Virus record (IMG/VR): IMGVR_UViG_3300017758_003447
Location: 1-58,163 of that record
Length of the DNA: 58,163 bases
Strand: one strand, 5' to 3'
Origin: a virus
The position numbers were made by a program, and so were the translations under genes. The notes below the pieces were generated by a model that ran no database searches, was not told the origin of the DNA, and saw only the letters and a program-made list of their open reading frames with translations. Shown here in pieces: positions 9,014-17,825 of this stretch (position 1 is the first letter of the stretch; each line of letters begins with the position of its first letter).

Positions 9014-9949
9014 TTACTCTTTTCTGGCTCTACCTAATGGCTCGTCAGCTGGTCCTGAAGCTGAATCATCACCATCAGTTGAAGCATCACTGTCTGATTT
9101 AATTTCATCTTCTAAGTCACCACCTAATTCATCTTCTAAGTCAGGTGTTTCGTCACTCATGTTTGATGAAGCTGGTGCTTCGCCTTGAAGTTTTAATACT
9201 TCGTTGTTTACAGCATCTTTTGTTTCTTTAGCAACTTGTAATAAGTTATCTAATGATGCTGAAACTGAATCTCTAAAAGCAACTGCTTGGTCCATACCAA
9301 ATTCATTTGCCATTTGATCAACAATCGCCGCCAAGTCTTCATTTTGCATTTTGCTAACTTTCTCAATCATGCTTTGTACTTCTTCTGGCATTTGTTGAGA
9401 TGCTAAAACTGTTTGTGCTTGTTCTAGCTCTGCTGTATCTTCAGTAACTTCTTCTTTGTCACCTTGTTTTTTAGCAATCGCTTTTTGTAATCCGGCTGGT
9501 AATTTTTTTTGTGCCGCTGTTAATTCTTCGTTAGTTTTTTCTTTATCACTAACTGCTTTTTTCATTGGCTCAGTTTTGTTACCATCTTTGTCTAAATCTA
9601 AAAAGTCTGGTTTTGCCGCTTCAGTAGTTTCTGTACTACCTACTGGGCTGTCTTGTCCTGCATCGTTGCTATTAGCAGATGGAATATCTTTATCGTCAAT
9701 ATGACTAATCATTAAAACTACTGCTTCTGAAAGCAATAAATTTTTTGCATATTGTGGATTTTCATGATATGTATTAAAAGGCAAAGATCTTTTTAGTGAC
9801 TCACGTTGAGCATCTAAATCTACTTTGGCTTTATAAAGTTCTGCTAGTGATACATTGTCGTACACTTTGAAGCCATAAGTTTCATCTAACCAACGGCTAA
9901 CACGTTCAATACGACTTTCATACTTGGATTGTAGATCATTTAATTTCAT
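9014..9949 (-). CDS. Acidic virion-type protein with EF-hand-like loop
   Basis: 311 residues, not assigned to a family. A folded N-terminal helical part (about 1-95) is followed by a Ser/Glu/Asp linker. The linker contains FLDLDKDGNKTEPM, which has the spacing of an EF-hand or dockerin calcium loop (D-x-D-x-D-G-N). Then comes a helical region and a very acidic tail (EDELGGDLEDEIKSD). Similar DLDKDGN loops occur in other T4-like marine phage structural proteins. A core, scaffold or calcium-stabilised virion role is a guess. Confidence 0.62.
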   Translation of the reverse strand: MKLNDLQSKYESRIERVSRWLDETYGFKVYDNVSLAELYKAKVDLDAQRESLKRSLPFNTYHENPQYAKNLLLSEAVVLMISHIDDKDIPSANSNDAGQDSPVGSTETTEAAKPDFLDLDKDGNKTEPMKKAVSDKEKTNEELTAAQKKLPAGLQKAIAKKQGDKEEVTEDTAELEQAQTVLASQQMPEEVQSMIEKVSKMQNEDLAAIVDQMANEFGMDQAVAFRDSVSASLDNLLQVAKETKDAVNNEVLKLQGEAPASSNMSDETPDLEDELGGDLEDEIKSDSDASTDGDDSASGPADEPLGRARKE

Positions 9950-9960
9950 AACACTTTTAT

Positions 9961-10638
9961 TTAGTCTTTTAATTGATTAATTTCATCTTTGTATCTGTCA
10001 TTGATACTATTTCTTAGATCAGTACAACGGGTTTTAACCTCTTCAAATACTATTTTAGCCTCATTATGAGCTGTTTCATCATCTGATAGTTGTCTCATTT
10101 CTTGTTTTTTCTTATATATTTCAGCTATTAAATCTACATATTTTGTATGCTCAGCGAGTATATCTTGTATTTGTGCGTGATCCATATTCATACCTGTTGA
10201 TAGTCTATGTGTGATCATATATGCTGTTTCATATAATCTTAAACCAGTAACATACTCGTCACGTGATACGTAATCAAGTACATCAAATGTCTTTTTTGGA
10301 CCATGCTGTATTTTGATGAAAAACTTGCCTATTTGTACACCTTCTTTGGTTTTACGTGTGTGTCTTGCTGTTTGAAATTCTTTATCATGGACATTTCTAA
10401 TAATAGTTCTGATCTCAGCCATTTGTTCTTTGGCTTTACCTTTAGTTTTTTTAAATCTCTGTAATTGATTTTCAATATGGTCTAAATAATCAGAAGGTAT
10501 TTTAGTGTATTTGTGTAATATTCTGATTAGTCTAAAATGTTCAATACAGTCCGTAATTGTAGGAAAGTCTTGATAACTTCTATCCTTGCTTTTTTTTGCA
10601 AGTTGTTTTCTATCATCTTCTCGTGTCATATTTGCCAT
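9961..10638 (-). CDS. Uncharacterised helical protein
   Basis: 225 residues, mostly charged helices with coiled-coil potential at about 60-90 and 165-225. No catalytic motif was recognised. A central part (VLDYVSRDEYVTGLRLYE) is the most protein-like conserved segment. A second Met four codons in could also be the start. It precedes the acidic protein on the same strand. Confidence 0.55.
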   Translation of the reverse strand: MANMTREDDRKQLAKKSKDRSYQDFPTITDCIEHFRLIRILHKYTKIPSDYLDHIENQLQRFKKTKGKAKEQMAEIRTIIRNVHDKEFQTARHTRKTKEGVQIGKFFIKIQHGPKKTFDVLDYVSRDEYVTGLRLYETAYMITHRLSTGMNMDHAQIQDILAEHTKYVDLIAEIYKKKQEMRQLSDDETAHNEAKIVFEEVKTRCTDLRNSINDRYKDEINQLKD

Positions 10639-10697
10639 CGTAAAGTTTTAAGTATAGCTTTATATTATTACATTTTAACAAAAAGAGCAAGTCTTTT

Positions 10698-10985
10698 TTA
10701 TCTTCTTCTTAATGATTTATTCATAGCGGCTACTCTTCTAGACGCTGGATTGAATCTTTTTGTAAATTTAATTTTTCTTGTTAGTCTTGCACCCATTCTA
10801 CTTCTTAATTTTTTCATTTGAAAACGTTTTTTAATATCTAGTGGTGCTGAACATACTGATGGATTGGACACTATTCTGCCCTTTTTTCTACCAAAAGTAC
10901 AACGATATTTTCGTACTACTTCTCTACCTTTTTTGCCATAAACAATTTTGGCTTCTTGTACTGGAAAAATATCACTAATAAGCAT
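10698..10985 (-). CDS. Basic Cys-pair protein, paralogue B
   Basis: 95 residues, extremely rich in Arg and Lys. It shares with the adjacent gene the pattern MLI-(S/N)-(D/E)-IF, RCxxGxxKGRIVxNPxxC, API/APLDIKKR, and a late FTKxFNPxSR segment. The two conserved Cys frame a short loop and could bind metal or form a disulfide. The charge suggests binding to nucleic acid or packaged DNA. It overlaps the stop of paralogue A by one base. Confidence 0.7.
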   Translation of the reverse strand: MLISDIFPVQEAKIVYGKKGREVVRKYRCTFGRKKGRIVSNPSVCSAPLDIKKRFQMKKLRSRMGARLTRKIKFTKRFNPASRRVAAMNKSLRRR

Positions 10986-11299
10986 TATCTTTTTCCTAAC
11001 TTTATAGGTGCAGTTCTTCTTCTTGACTTAACTTGTTTGTTTAAGCCTTTAACAATCTTTGATATAGGATTATATTTTTTTGTAAATGATGCTCTTTTAC
11101 CTTGAATAGTTGATTTACCCGCTCTTGTTGTTTTCATTGTTTGACGTTTTTTAATGTTAATAGGTGCTGTACACGTTTCAGGATTAGCTACTATTCTTCC
11201 TTTACGTGGGCCAGCCGCACAACGAAATCTCTTTTTGACTGTGTTTTTATACTTGCCAAAAATTTGCGGAGTTCCTTCAAATATTTCATTAATTAACAT
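10985..11299 (-). CDS. Basic Cys-pair protein, paralogue A
   Basis: 104 residues, tandem duplicate of the next gene downstream. It keeps MLINEIF, FRCAAGPRKGRIVANPETC, INIKKRQTMK and FTKKYNPISK. It ends in a basic tail RRRTAPIKLGKR. The copies differ widely outside these blocks, so the duplication is old. Nucleic-acid binding is inferred from charge only. A Shine-Dalgarno-like AGGAT precedes the start. Confidence 0.7.
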   Translation of the reverse strand: MLINEIFEGTPQIFGKYKNTVKKRFRCAAGPRKGRIVANPETCTAPINIKKRQTMKTTRAGKSTIQGKRASFTKKYNPISKIVKGLNKQVKSRRRTAPIKLGKR

Positions 11300-11302
11300 A
11301 TA

Positions 11303-11590
11303 TTATCCTAATGTCTGTATAATTGCTGGGCCAAACATTGTTGACACATACATTGTTAGCATTGTAAAGAACATGGTTCCTGCTGTCCAAAGGATTATTT
11401 TTTGTACTTTATCAAATCCTTTTTCCATTTGGGCTTCCATTTTTTCCATTCGTGCATCTACACGATCAAATCTATTACTAATTTCTTCATGACGCTCACG
11501 TGATAAAGCCACGTGTACTTGTAAGCTATCTGATTCAATATCGTTTGTTGGTGTTGCCATTTTTAATTTTGCCTCTGGTTTTTGCTCCAT
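11303..11590 (-). CDS. Coiled-coil membrane protein, XhlA-like
   Basis: 95 residues. A polar N-terminus is followed by a coiled coil (RFDRVDARMEKMEAQMEKGF, about 40-60) and one C-terminal membrane span (IILWTAGTMFFTMLTMYVS). This architecture resembles XhlA/haemolysin-type accessory proteins of phage lysis cassettes, although no lysin is adjacent here (the endolysin is at 24805-25446). It has a strong AAAGGAG site before the ATG. It could be a holin-like or membrane-anchored scaffold protein. Confidence 0.68.
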   Translation of the reverse strand: MEQKPEAKLKMATPTNDIESDSLQVHVALSRERHEEISNRFDRVDARMEKMEAQMEKGFDKVQKIILWTAGTMFFTMLTMYVSTMFGPAIIQTLG

Positions 11591-11591
11591 T

Positions 11592-11957
11592 CTACTGCTC
11601 CTTTGTAATCTTAGTATTTGTATTTAACCCTTTTGTTATAATAGTGTTATCAAACAAAACTACCTCATTTAAACGTTCTTTAAGCACACCTACAGGATCG
11701 TTATTAAGAGCAAATAGGTCTTTTTGTTCTACTCCAAATTTAAATGTATATCCATTAGATGTTTTTTCTGGTTTAGTAAAAAACAGTATTTTTTCATATA
11801 TTGATATTAGCTGACGTATATGATCAAAGTCTTTTTCTTGATCACTTTCTGTTTCTTCATTGTTATACTCTAATTCAATATCAGTGGTAATACAATATAT
11901 TTCAATTGTGTCTGCTATCTTAACATATGAATTTTTAGTAGGATTCAAAGTATACAT
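11592..11957 (-). CDS. Uncharacterised small protein
   Basis: 121 residues, no family recognised. It has a beta-rich start (YVKIADTIEIYCITTDIELEY), an acidic stretch, then mixed helix and strand to a Thr/Asn-rich end. The start overlaps the stop of the 636-residue ligase-like gene by one base (TAATG), which supports it as real and coupled. Confidence 0.6.
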   Translation of the reverse strand: MYTLNPTKNSYVKIADTIEIYCITTDIELEYNNEETESDQEKDFDHIRQLISIYEKILFFTKPEKTSNGYTFKFGVEQKDLFALNNDPVGVLKERLNEVVLFDNTIITKGLNTNTKITKEQ

Positions 11958-13867
11958 TATTTGACTAGAGCACCTTTAGCCACACTTTTTCTAATTTTTT
12001 GCTGTGGTCTAACTTTATCTTTTAAAGCTCTTTCTCTCCCCATATCTCTTAATGCTTGATGTAATTCGCTTCTTGGTGCGTATGCTTGAATAAAATGCAT
12101 TGTAGAATGTACTGCATTATTTTTATCTTTGGTTTTCATATAAGGAAAATCAACTGCCCAACGTCTTAACTTTTTAAGTTCGCTTGAAGTTATTTTAAGT
12201 TGTCTTTCTAATTTTAACAAAATTCTTACTGATAAATCTGGTTTAATCATTCCGCCGGCAATATAATATAAAAACTCTTTAATCAAAATATCATTTGATT
12301 GTAATCTATCAACAAATGTTCTGCTTGATTTTTCTTTATCGAATTGTATAATACTACCACTACCAATTAAACTATGTACTAACAAATATAAATCAGTGCC
12401 ATTAGTTCTAAAATAATCAAAGTTATTGTAGCTCAAAGTTCTTCTAGCATAAACTTGAGATATGTTTTTATATTTGTATTCTTCACTTAATATCAATAAT
12501 GCTATACAATAACTATAAACCAATTCACTCACTTGTGGTGCTGAAAACTGTCCAATGTCTTGTCTTGATCTAAATGCTCTACTTTCAGTTAAGTCATTAA
12601 CTAAACTTAACTCATATTCTTCTTTTGCAAAATTCTTTCTACTAAAATCTAATCTATCAACCACTTTGATTGCACTACCAATTCTATCAACTGCTACAAA
12701 GCCTTCTTGATCTCTAACTACATACTCGTCTCCTTCTTGATCAAAAGCATCTATCTGTTTGATATTTTTTAGCTTCTGATACAAAGTATTTTTAATTGCT
12801 GTAAGTTTTAACCAAGCACTATACCATGATTCAATTTGTGATTTATTACTTTGCCAATACAGTTTCCATTGTTCCAGGTCAGCTAATCTACGTTGGCCTG
12901 CTGTTCCTTCTCTACCTGTTTTCAATTTAGCAATAGCCTTTTCAACTCTTTGTTCGTAGTCTACTGCAAAGTTATTAAAAAACTGTTTTGGGTTTTGTGT
13001 AATCTCTCCTGCTCTAATCATATTATTATGATTAGCATGAACTAATTGTTTAAAATCTTTTCCTACTTCTTTTGCTTCTAACCAATCAAATATATTTCCT
13101 GCGGAATTAATATATTTTTCTGCATCGTTGATAGCATTTGTAACAGCTTGATATTCACCTGCTGTTAAATTTACAATACCAGTGTAGTCCTTGATATAAG
13201 CATCATCATACCATACATCATCTGTTTTGTTCAACCCAGCTATGTCAACATCAAAACTTGCTGTCATTGATTCCAACTCACTGCCACTATACGATGTATG
13301 AAACACTATTCCAATTTTTGCTCTTTGCATTTTTTCTGCTAGTTCATTATGCTGTGGAACTGCATACGTTATTGTATTTGGTTTAAATGATATGTAAGGT
13401 TGTCCTTTATAATTTACTGGCTTTAAATCGCCTTGTGTAAACATTAAGTCTCCTTGTAATACATTTTTAATACCTAATTTAGACAAGTGTGTAAATGCTA
13501 TTAGCAATTTATTACGTAAACCTGCTTTGCTTACTTCTTCACCATTCCTAGTAGTATCCTGATGATTGTTTTCAATGTCTTCTCTTGATTTATTAAGTTT
13601 AGGATCTTTATTAAACACACCTTTAGTACCTACAAAAAACTTGCCATCGCTGGGATCTGTTCCACAAAATATTGCCGGTGACCCGTCCCATTTAATAGTA
13701 AGATTAAATTTTTTAGGACTTGATGACTTTGCTACTTGTGAAAGATTTCTTAAAAACTCAACTGCTTTTAAGGCTCCTGCTTTACCTTGGAATAAGGCTA
13801 AATCTTCAAGGTGTGTAAGATGAAGATTCGTGTTTTCATTAATATTAGTGAGATCATTTACTTTCAT
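11957..13867 (-). CDS. Ligase-like nucleotidyltransferase (putative)
   Basis: 636 residues, a family I know only as uncharacterised in T4-like marine phages. The N-terminal third carries motifs like the ATP/NTP-dependent ligase and capping superfamily. TIKWDGSPAIF contains KxDG with Lys59 as the candidate adenylated lysine. FFVGTKGVF follows near residue 77, VLQGDLMF near 137 resembles the glutamate motif III region, and GIVFHTSY near 186 resembles motif IV. The remaining 400 residues are helical and of unknown function. It may seal RNA or DNA ends, or transfer a nucleotide to another target. It overlaps the preceding 85-residue gene by 14 bases. Confidence 0.68.
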   Translation of the reverse strand: MKVNDLTNINENTNLHLTHLEDLALFQGKAGALKAVEFLRNLSQVAKSSSPKKFNLTIKWDGSPAIFCGTDPSDGKFFVGTKGVFNKDPKLNKSREDIENNHQDTTRNGEEVSKAGLRNKLLIAFTHLSKLGIKNVLQGDLMFTQGDLKPVNYKGQPYISFKPNTITYAVPQHNELAEKMQRAKIGIVFHTSYSGSELESMTASFDVDIAGLNKTDDVWYDDAYIKDYTGIVNLTAGEYQAVTNAINDAEKYINSAGNIFDWLEAKEVGKDFKQLVHANHNNMIRAGEITQNPKQFFNNFAVDYEQRVEKAIAKLKTGREGTAGQRRLADLEQWKLYWQSNKSQIESWYSAWLKLTAIKNTLYQKLKNIKQIDAFDQEGDEYVVRDQEGFVAVDRIGSAIKVVDRLDFSRKNFAKEEYELSLVNDLTESRAFRSRQDIGQFSAPQVSELVYSYCIALLILSEEYKYKNISQVYARRTLSYNNFDYFRTNGTDLYLLVHSLIGSGSIIQFDKEKSSRTFVDRLQSNDILIKEFLYYIAGGMIKPDLSVRILLKLERQLKITSSELKKLRRWAVDFPYMKTKDKNNAVHSTMHFIQAYAPRSELHQALRDMGRERALKDKVRPQQKIRKSVAKGALVK

Positions 13868-14111
13868 CTGATTCGTTTAACTTCTTAATACCTCGTTCAA
13901 ATTTTTTCGGGTCTTGTGTCTTAATACTATTAACAAATCTTTTAATTAAATCGTCTGCTACTGATTCATCATATGTTTCATATATCATTTTAGTAAGATT
14001 AATAGCTGACGCTATCACGTGATTTGCTCGTGATTCCATAACATTGTTCACATCTGTCTGTGGAACAACTCTGCTAATTTCTTGTAATATTGAACGTGTA
14101 TGTTTTTTCAT
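13854..14111 (-). CDS. Uncharacterised small helical protein
   Basis: 85 residues, all helical in appearance, no known motif. A DDLIKRFVNSIKTQDPKKFE stretch is the most regular part. The stop overlaps the start of the ligase-like gene. It is the first gene after a late-promoter-like element (14127-14134) and has a GAGGAT ribosome binding site. Confidence 0.55.
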   Translation of the reverse strand: MKKHTRSILQEISRVVPQTDVNNVMESRANHVIASAINLTKMIYETYDESVADDLIKRFVNSIKTQDPKKFERGIKKLNESDESK

Positions 14112-14126
14112 AGTATCCTCTTCAAA

Positions 14127-14134
14127 TATTTATT
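14127..14134 (-). promoter_or_regulatory. T4-late-type promoter element
   Basis: AATAAATA on the minus strand, 16 bases before the ATG of the 85-residue gene, with one mismatch to TATAAATA. It lies in a 58-base gap between this gene and the helicase gene. It marks the likely start of a minus-strand late operon running toward 6700. Confidence 0.5.
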
Positions 14135-14169
14135 AAAGATTTTATGCCCATTTACATACATTTATACGA

Positions 14170-15573
14170 TTATTCTAATTCTTCAAAGTTTTGACGCTGA
14201 CTTTTTAATAAATCTCGCAAACTTTTAGCATTTTCGGTCTTTTCTGCTACCACACTACCTTCTGATTTTTCAGAAACTGTTGATGTTCTTTTACGTATCG
14301 ATGCTGTTAATACGTCTGATGATGTCGGTAGTATGTTATCATCATCTTCATTTAAGTCTGTAATTCTTAATTTGTCAATGTCAAATGCTAAATCAACCTT
14401 TGCACCAACGCCACCCGATGACCTTGTTTTAATCAACTGTATTTGATATCTGCCACGTTCACGCATAGCTCTACTTGTAAAGATACCTATCACGTTATCT
14501 GCTGTATTGATTTTACTAATACCACCTGCAATATGACTCATGTCATATTCTACTTCTTCTACTGCACCTCTGTTTAACTGCGATGCTGTTACTAATACAC
14601 AATGTTGTTCTACAGCAAAATTTCTTAGTTCTTCAGATATATATTTGTCTTTGATAAACATCTCAGATGGAGATATCTTTTTATTGTTAGGCATCATCAA
14701 GTCTAAATAATCTACCAGTATAACATCAGGTGCTACACCTTTATTAATTGTATATTCTTTTACATACGTTCTTAAATCATTCGTAGTTCCGCCTGATCCC
14801 ATGTATTTGACTTGAAACTTCCCAGCAGTTTTTGATTGTAGTTTAACTGCCAAATCTACATCATCAATCTTTTTAAATATTTCGTTTGTTGGTATACCAG
14901 TTGTCATTGCATCTATTCTCATAGATGATAATTCTTCACTTAATTCAAATGTAAAATATAAAACATTAAATCCTTTTTGCACCCAATTTAATGCTAGATT
15001 TTGTAAAAATAAACTCTTACCAGAACCTGATGTTCCTGCAAATATATTAAGTTCACCTTTGTTGAAACCACCATATAGTTTTCTATCTAAACCTGCCCAG
15101 CCTGTACTCATTGTACCATTGTTGTCTTTGAGTGCTAATAATCTTTTCTTTGGATCATCAAAATAATCAGTACCTAAATCTTTTGTCAAACCAATACGTA
15201 CTGCCTCTTTGATCATTTCTTCGACAGGTCCGTATTCACCTTTTTCTAATAAGTCTGTTGAATCAATGATTGCTTTTTCCAATGCCTTGTGTCTGCAAAA
15301 TACTTCAAACTCATCTAAGAACCATTGCTTTTGTGTGTCATCAATATTTGGCACTAATGATAATTCGAGATCAGTCTTTGCTTTAACCTGCTCCAACGTT
15401 GGTAATTTTTTGTATTTTTCACAATACTCAATAATCATTGCTACTACATCAAAGTATTGTTTATTGAAATATCTTCCGTCAATGATATTTCTTACCCTAG
15501 CATACAGTTCTGAATCTGTAACTAGAAATTCTAAGAATAGTTTTTGTAAATCATTTGTATATACTGATGGCAT
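14170..15573 (-). CDS. gp41: Replicative DNA helicase, T4 gp41 type
   Basis: 467 residues. An N-terminal helical DnaB-like domain is followed by a RecA-fold motor. Walker A is GTSGSGKS (180-187), Walker B is in VILVDYLDLMM, and the hydrolysis/coupling segment is VLVTASQLNRG. It unwinds the phage replication fork and pairs with the gp61 primase encoded three genes away. A TTGCAA-N17-TATAAT promoter inside the 3' end of thyX ends 6 bases before the ATG, so the message may be leaderless. No Shine-Dalgarno sequence is visible. Confidence 0.95.
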   Translation of the reverse strand: MPSVYTNDLQKLFLEFLVTDSELYARVRNIIDGRYFNKQYFDVVAMIIEYCEKYKKLPTLEQVKAKTDLELSLVPNIDDTQKQWFLDEFEVFCRHKALEKAIIDSTDLLEKGEYGPVEEMIKEAVRIGLTKDLGTDYFDDPKKRLLALKDNNGTMSTGWAGLDRKLYGGFNKGELNIFAGTSGSGKSLFLQNLALNWVQKGFNVLYFTFELSEELSSMRIDAMTTGIPTNEIFKKIDDVDLAVKLQSKTAGKFQVKYMGSGGTTNDLRTYVKEYTINKGVAPDVILVDYLDLMMPNNKKISPSEMFIKDKYISEELRNFAVEQHCVLVTASQLNRGAVEEVEYDMSHIAGGISKINTADNVIGIFTSRAMRERGRYQIQLIKTRSSGGVGAKVDLAFDIDKLRITDLNEDDDNILPTSSDVLTASIRKRTSTVSEKSEGSVVAEKTENAKSLRDLLKSQRQNFEELE

Positions 15574-15575
15574 TG

Positions 15576-16223
15576 TTATATTATACTTTCATTTTTTTCA
15601 TTTTGCAAGTACTTCCAGCTAATTGGAAAACTTGTTTTGCAATAATCATTGATCATATTAGCCACTTGTTGTGTTTCTAATTGGGTATCTTTAGCACATC
15701 TTAATTGGCATACTCTAGCAAATGCATATAAAGTTCCACTCCAATACCATTCAGTCATCATTGATTGTGGTAGTACCATTCTTGCCATTTCAGGTGCTAC
15801 TCCTTTATCAATCATTGTGTTGTATAGTATTAAACAACTTTCCATTGTTGTTTCCAAATTGTAATCAACAGTTTCTCCTAAATCGACTGTACCGTCACTA
15901 CCTTGTTTACTATCAACTGGTCTTCCTCTCCATGCATCTGGTTTGTATAATTCAGGTGGAAAGTCAACATACCTTCTGCTGATTTCATTCCAGCTCAATC
16001 CAACTTGATGTTTAACTAATTGTCTAGCAACAAATACCGGTGCTTTAATCCTAAATTGTAAACTACAATGAGCAAATGGTGACCAATGATTGTGTGTTGC
16101 AAGAAACTTTATTAATTTCTCATCTGATAAGTCAAATTCAGTTTTGTTCTTACCATAACTAACCCTTGCGGCATTTACTACCGTAAGATCTGATCCCATT
16201 TTATCAATTAGTTCTACGTTCAA
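15576..16223 (-). CDS. thyX: Flavin-dependent thymidylate synthase ThyX
   Basis: 215 residues. It makes dTMP from dUMP with FAD and methylene-tetrahydrofolate. The signature is KHQVGLSWNEISRRY (71-85), a variant of RHRxxSxNxxSxR in which the first Arg-His-Arg is Lys-His-Gln, as in some phage enzymes. The start codon is TTG at 16221-16223, preceded by AGGAG with 6-base spacing. There is no in-frame ATG nearby. It is translated just after clpP, and its 3' end carries the gp41 promoter. Confidence 0.93.
   Translation of the reverse strand: MNVELIDKMGSDLTVVNAARVSYGKNKTEFDLSDEKLIKFLATHNHWSPFAHCSLQFRIKAPVFVARQLVKHQVGLSWNEISRRYVDFPPELYKPDAWRGRPVDSKQGSDGTVDLGETVDYNLETTMESCLILYNTMIDKGVAPEMARMVLPQSMMTEWYWSGTLYAFARVCQLRCAKDTQLETQQVANMINDYCKTSFPISWKYLQNEKNESII
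15580..15608 (-). promoter_or_regulatory. Promoter of gp41, predicted leaderless
   Basis: Minus strand: -35 TTGCAA (15603-15608), 17 bases, -10 TATAAT (15580-15585), 6 bases, ATG. The -35 lies within the last codons of thyX. The start point should fall at or within two bases of the ATG. Confidence 0.65.
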
Positions 16224-16232
16224 TTTATTCTC

Positions 16233-16841
16233 CTAATATGTTGATACGATTTTATCTGCAATACCAAATTTAACTGCTTCTTTGGCACTTAACCATCTAT
16301 CTTCAGGTGGTAGTAAAATATCTCTAACTTTCTTTTCACTTAATCCTGTGCATTTCTTATAGTGGTCAATCATTCTTGCTGTACTCAATTCAAATTCACG
16401 TACTCTAGCAAATAATTCATGTTCTTTACCTACACTACCCCAACTGTATTGATGTGATAATATTGATGTGTTAGGTGTTATTACACGTTTGCCTTTTGCA
16501 CCACTCATAAACGTTAATAATCCACAACTTGCAATCATACCAAGTCCTACTGTTTTTACAGGTATGGCTGATCCTTTCATTGTGTCAATCAATGCAAATG
16601 CCGAATGTACTTGTCCACCAGGTGAATTAATTACTAATGTTAATTCTTTTGGTCTTTGTGAGTTTGGTAGTAAGTTTTTTTCAATAATAGTATTGATTAC
16701 TGGTTTTGTAGTATTACTATCAAATCCATCACTAAAATACATTATACCAGATTCATACATTAACATCCCTGGTTGTAAAGGCGGTTGCTGTGGTTGTTTA
16801 CTTTGTTTTTTTGATGTTTCTTTTGGTTCTTTGATATTCAT
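16233..16841 (-). CDS. clpP: ClpP-like serine protease
   Basis: 202 residues. A Gln/Pro-rich N-terminus (about 1-25) precedes a ClpP fold with the triad Ser105 (GMIASCGL), His130 (SILSHQYSWG) and Asp181 (PPEDRWLSAKEA). In bacteria ClpP forms a barrel protease fed by ClpX or ClpA. A phage copy could redirect host proteolysis, including degradation of tmRNA-tagged proteins, or mature phage proteins. The prohead protease gp21 is separate (57750-58163). An AGGAAAG site precedes the ATG. Confidence 0.9.
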   Translation of the reverse strand: MNIKEPKETSKKQSKQPQQPPLQPGMLMYESGIMYFSDGFDSNTTKPVINTIIEKNLLPNSQRPKELTLVINSPGGQVHSAFALIDTMKGSAIPVKTVGLGMIASCGLLTFMSGAKGKRVITPNTSILSHQYSWGSVGKEHELFARVREFELSTARMIDHYKKCTGLSEKKVRDILLPPEDRWLSAKEAVKFGIADKIVSTY

Positions 16842-16843
16842 TT

Positions 16844-17818
16844 TTATTTCTTTCCTAGTCGTTTTAATACTTCAATTTTTGCTGTATTATTTTCAGCTGA
16901 TTGAATAATTGATTTTAATGTATATACTTGTCCGTACTCTTTTACTGCATCAGCAGTATCTTTAATGTTGTCTTCCCAATCAGGAAAACTAACCATCCAG
17001 TTATTTTCTAGTGCAACATCAATAAGGTTTGTTCCTGCTTTATCTCTATCAGGGCAAACAATTACAGTATTACCAATACCATTAATTAAGTCAATTTGTG
17101 GTTGAGTTAATTTATTTCCTAGTGATGATACAGCATTAATTGATAATGCATCTAACACACCTTCAACTATCACTGTATATTTTCTTTCTTTAAATAAGTT
17201 ATCCATGTTATACATATAACCTGGCTGTACCGAAGAATAATATTTTGGTACATTTTCATATTCTTTAATTAGTCTGCTTGTATATCCTACAACTTTGTTA
17301 TTAAAGTAAAATGGTAAGATAAATCTTTCGTTAATTTTCATATATGGATCCGGTGACCAATATAGTCCTTTAAAAAGATCTAGTTTTCTATCCATGATAT
17401 ATTTGTAAACAAACAATGCTTCAGCTGGTGGATTCTTTTGGTTAAGAACGTGTTCAAAAGGAATAGCATCTTTTGGTAATTTTTGTTCTTTAAAATCTAA
17501 TGTCCACTTATCAGCTTTCTGTACTTGAAAGTCATCATCTTTTTCTTTCATTGCTTGTAACTGTAACTCTTTAATCTTTTGATCTGGTACACCAATACCT
17601 AGTAATAGCTCACGTATCCTTTTACTTAACAGTCTACCAGGTGTATAAGATGCTTTGTATCCACAATTAAAACAATGATAACTTATGATTTCTGAATATT
17701 TAAATCCACCACGTTTTCTTTTGTCAGTACACATTGGACAATCTAAAGACATCCATCCAGAAGGAGTCTTTTTTGCTCGAGCGCCTATATGCGAAATTAT
17801 TACAGTTTGTAAATCCAT
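16844..17818 (-). CDS. gp61: DNA primase, gp61/DnaG-type
   Basis: 324 residues. The N-terminal zinc ribbon is Cys27-x2-Cys30 (CPMC) and Cys49-x2-Cys52 (CFNC). A core ends in a Toprim domain with VIVEGVLDALS and VCPDRDKAG, which supply the metal-binding Glu and the Asp-x-Asp. It makes RNA primers for the lagging strand and works with gp41. The zinc ribbon is complete from this ATG, so the start is well placed. The ATG is only 7 bases from the -10 of a strong promoter and has no ribosome binding site, so it is probably leaderless. Confidence 0.92.
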   Translation of the reverse strand: MDLQTVIISHIGARAKKTPSGWMSLDCPMCTDKRKRGGFKYSEIISYHCFNCGYKASYTPGRLLSKRIRELLLGIGVPDQKIKELQLQAMKEKDDDFQVQKADKWTLDFKEQKLPKDAIPFEHVLNQKNPPAEALFVYKYIMDRKLDLFKGLYWSPDPYMKINERFILPFYFNNKVVGYTSRLIKEYENVPKYYSSVQPGYMYNMDNLFKERKYTVIVEGVLDALSINAVSSLGNKLTQPQIDLINGIGNTVIVCPDRDKAGTNLIDVALENNWMVSFPDWEDNIKDTADAVKEYGQVYTLKSIIQSAENNTAKIEVLKRLGKK

Positions 17819-17825
17819 TATTAGT

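Noticed and set aside
15209-15622. Plus-strand 137-residue ORF in gp41/thyX
   Set aside because: It is antisense to the helicase N-terminus and has no motif or upstream site.
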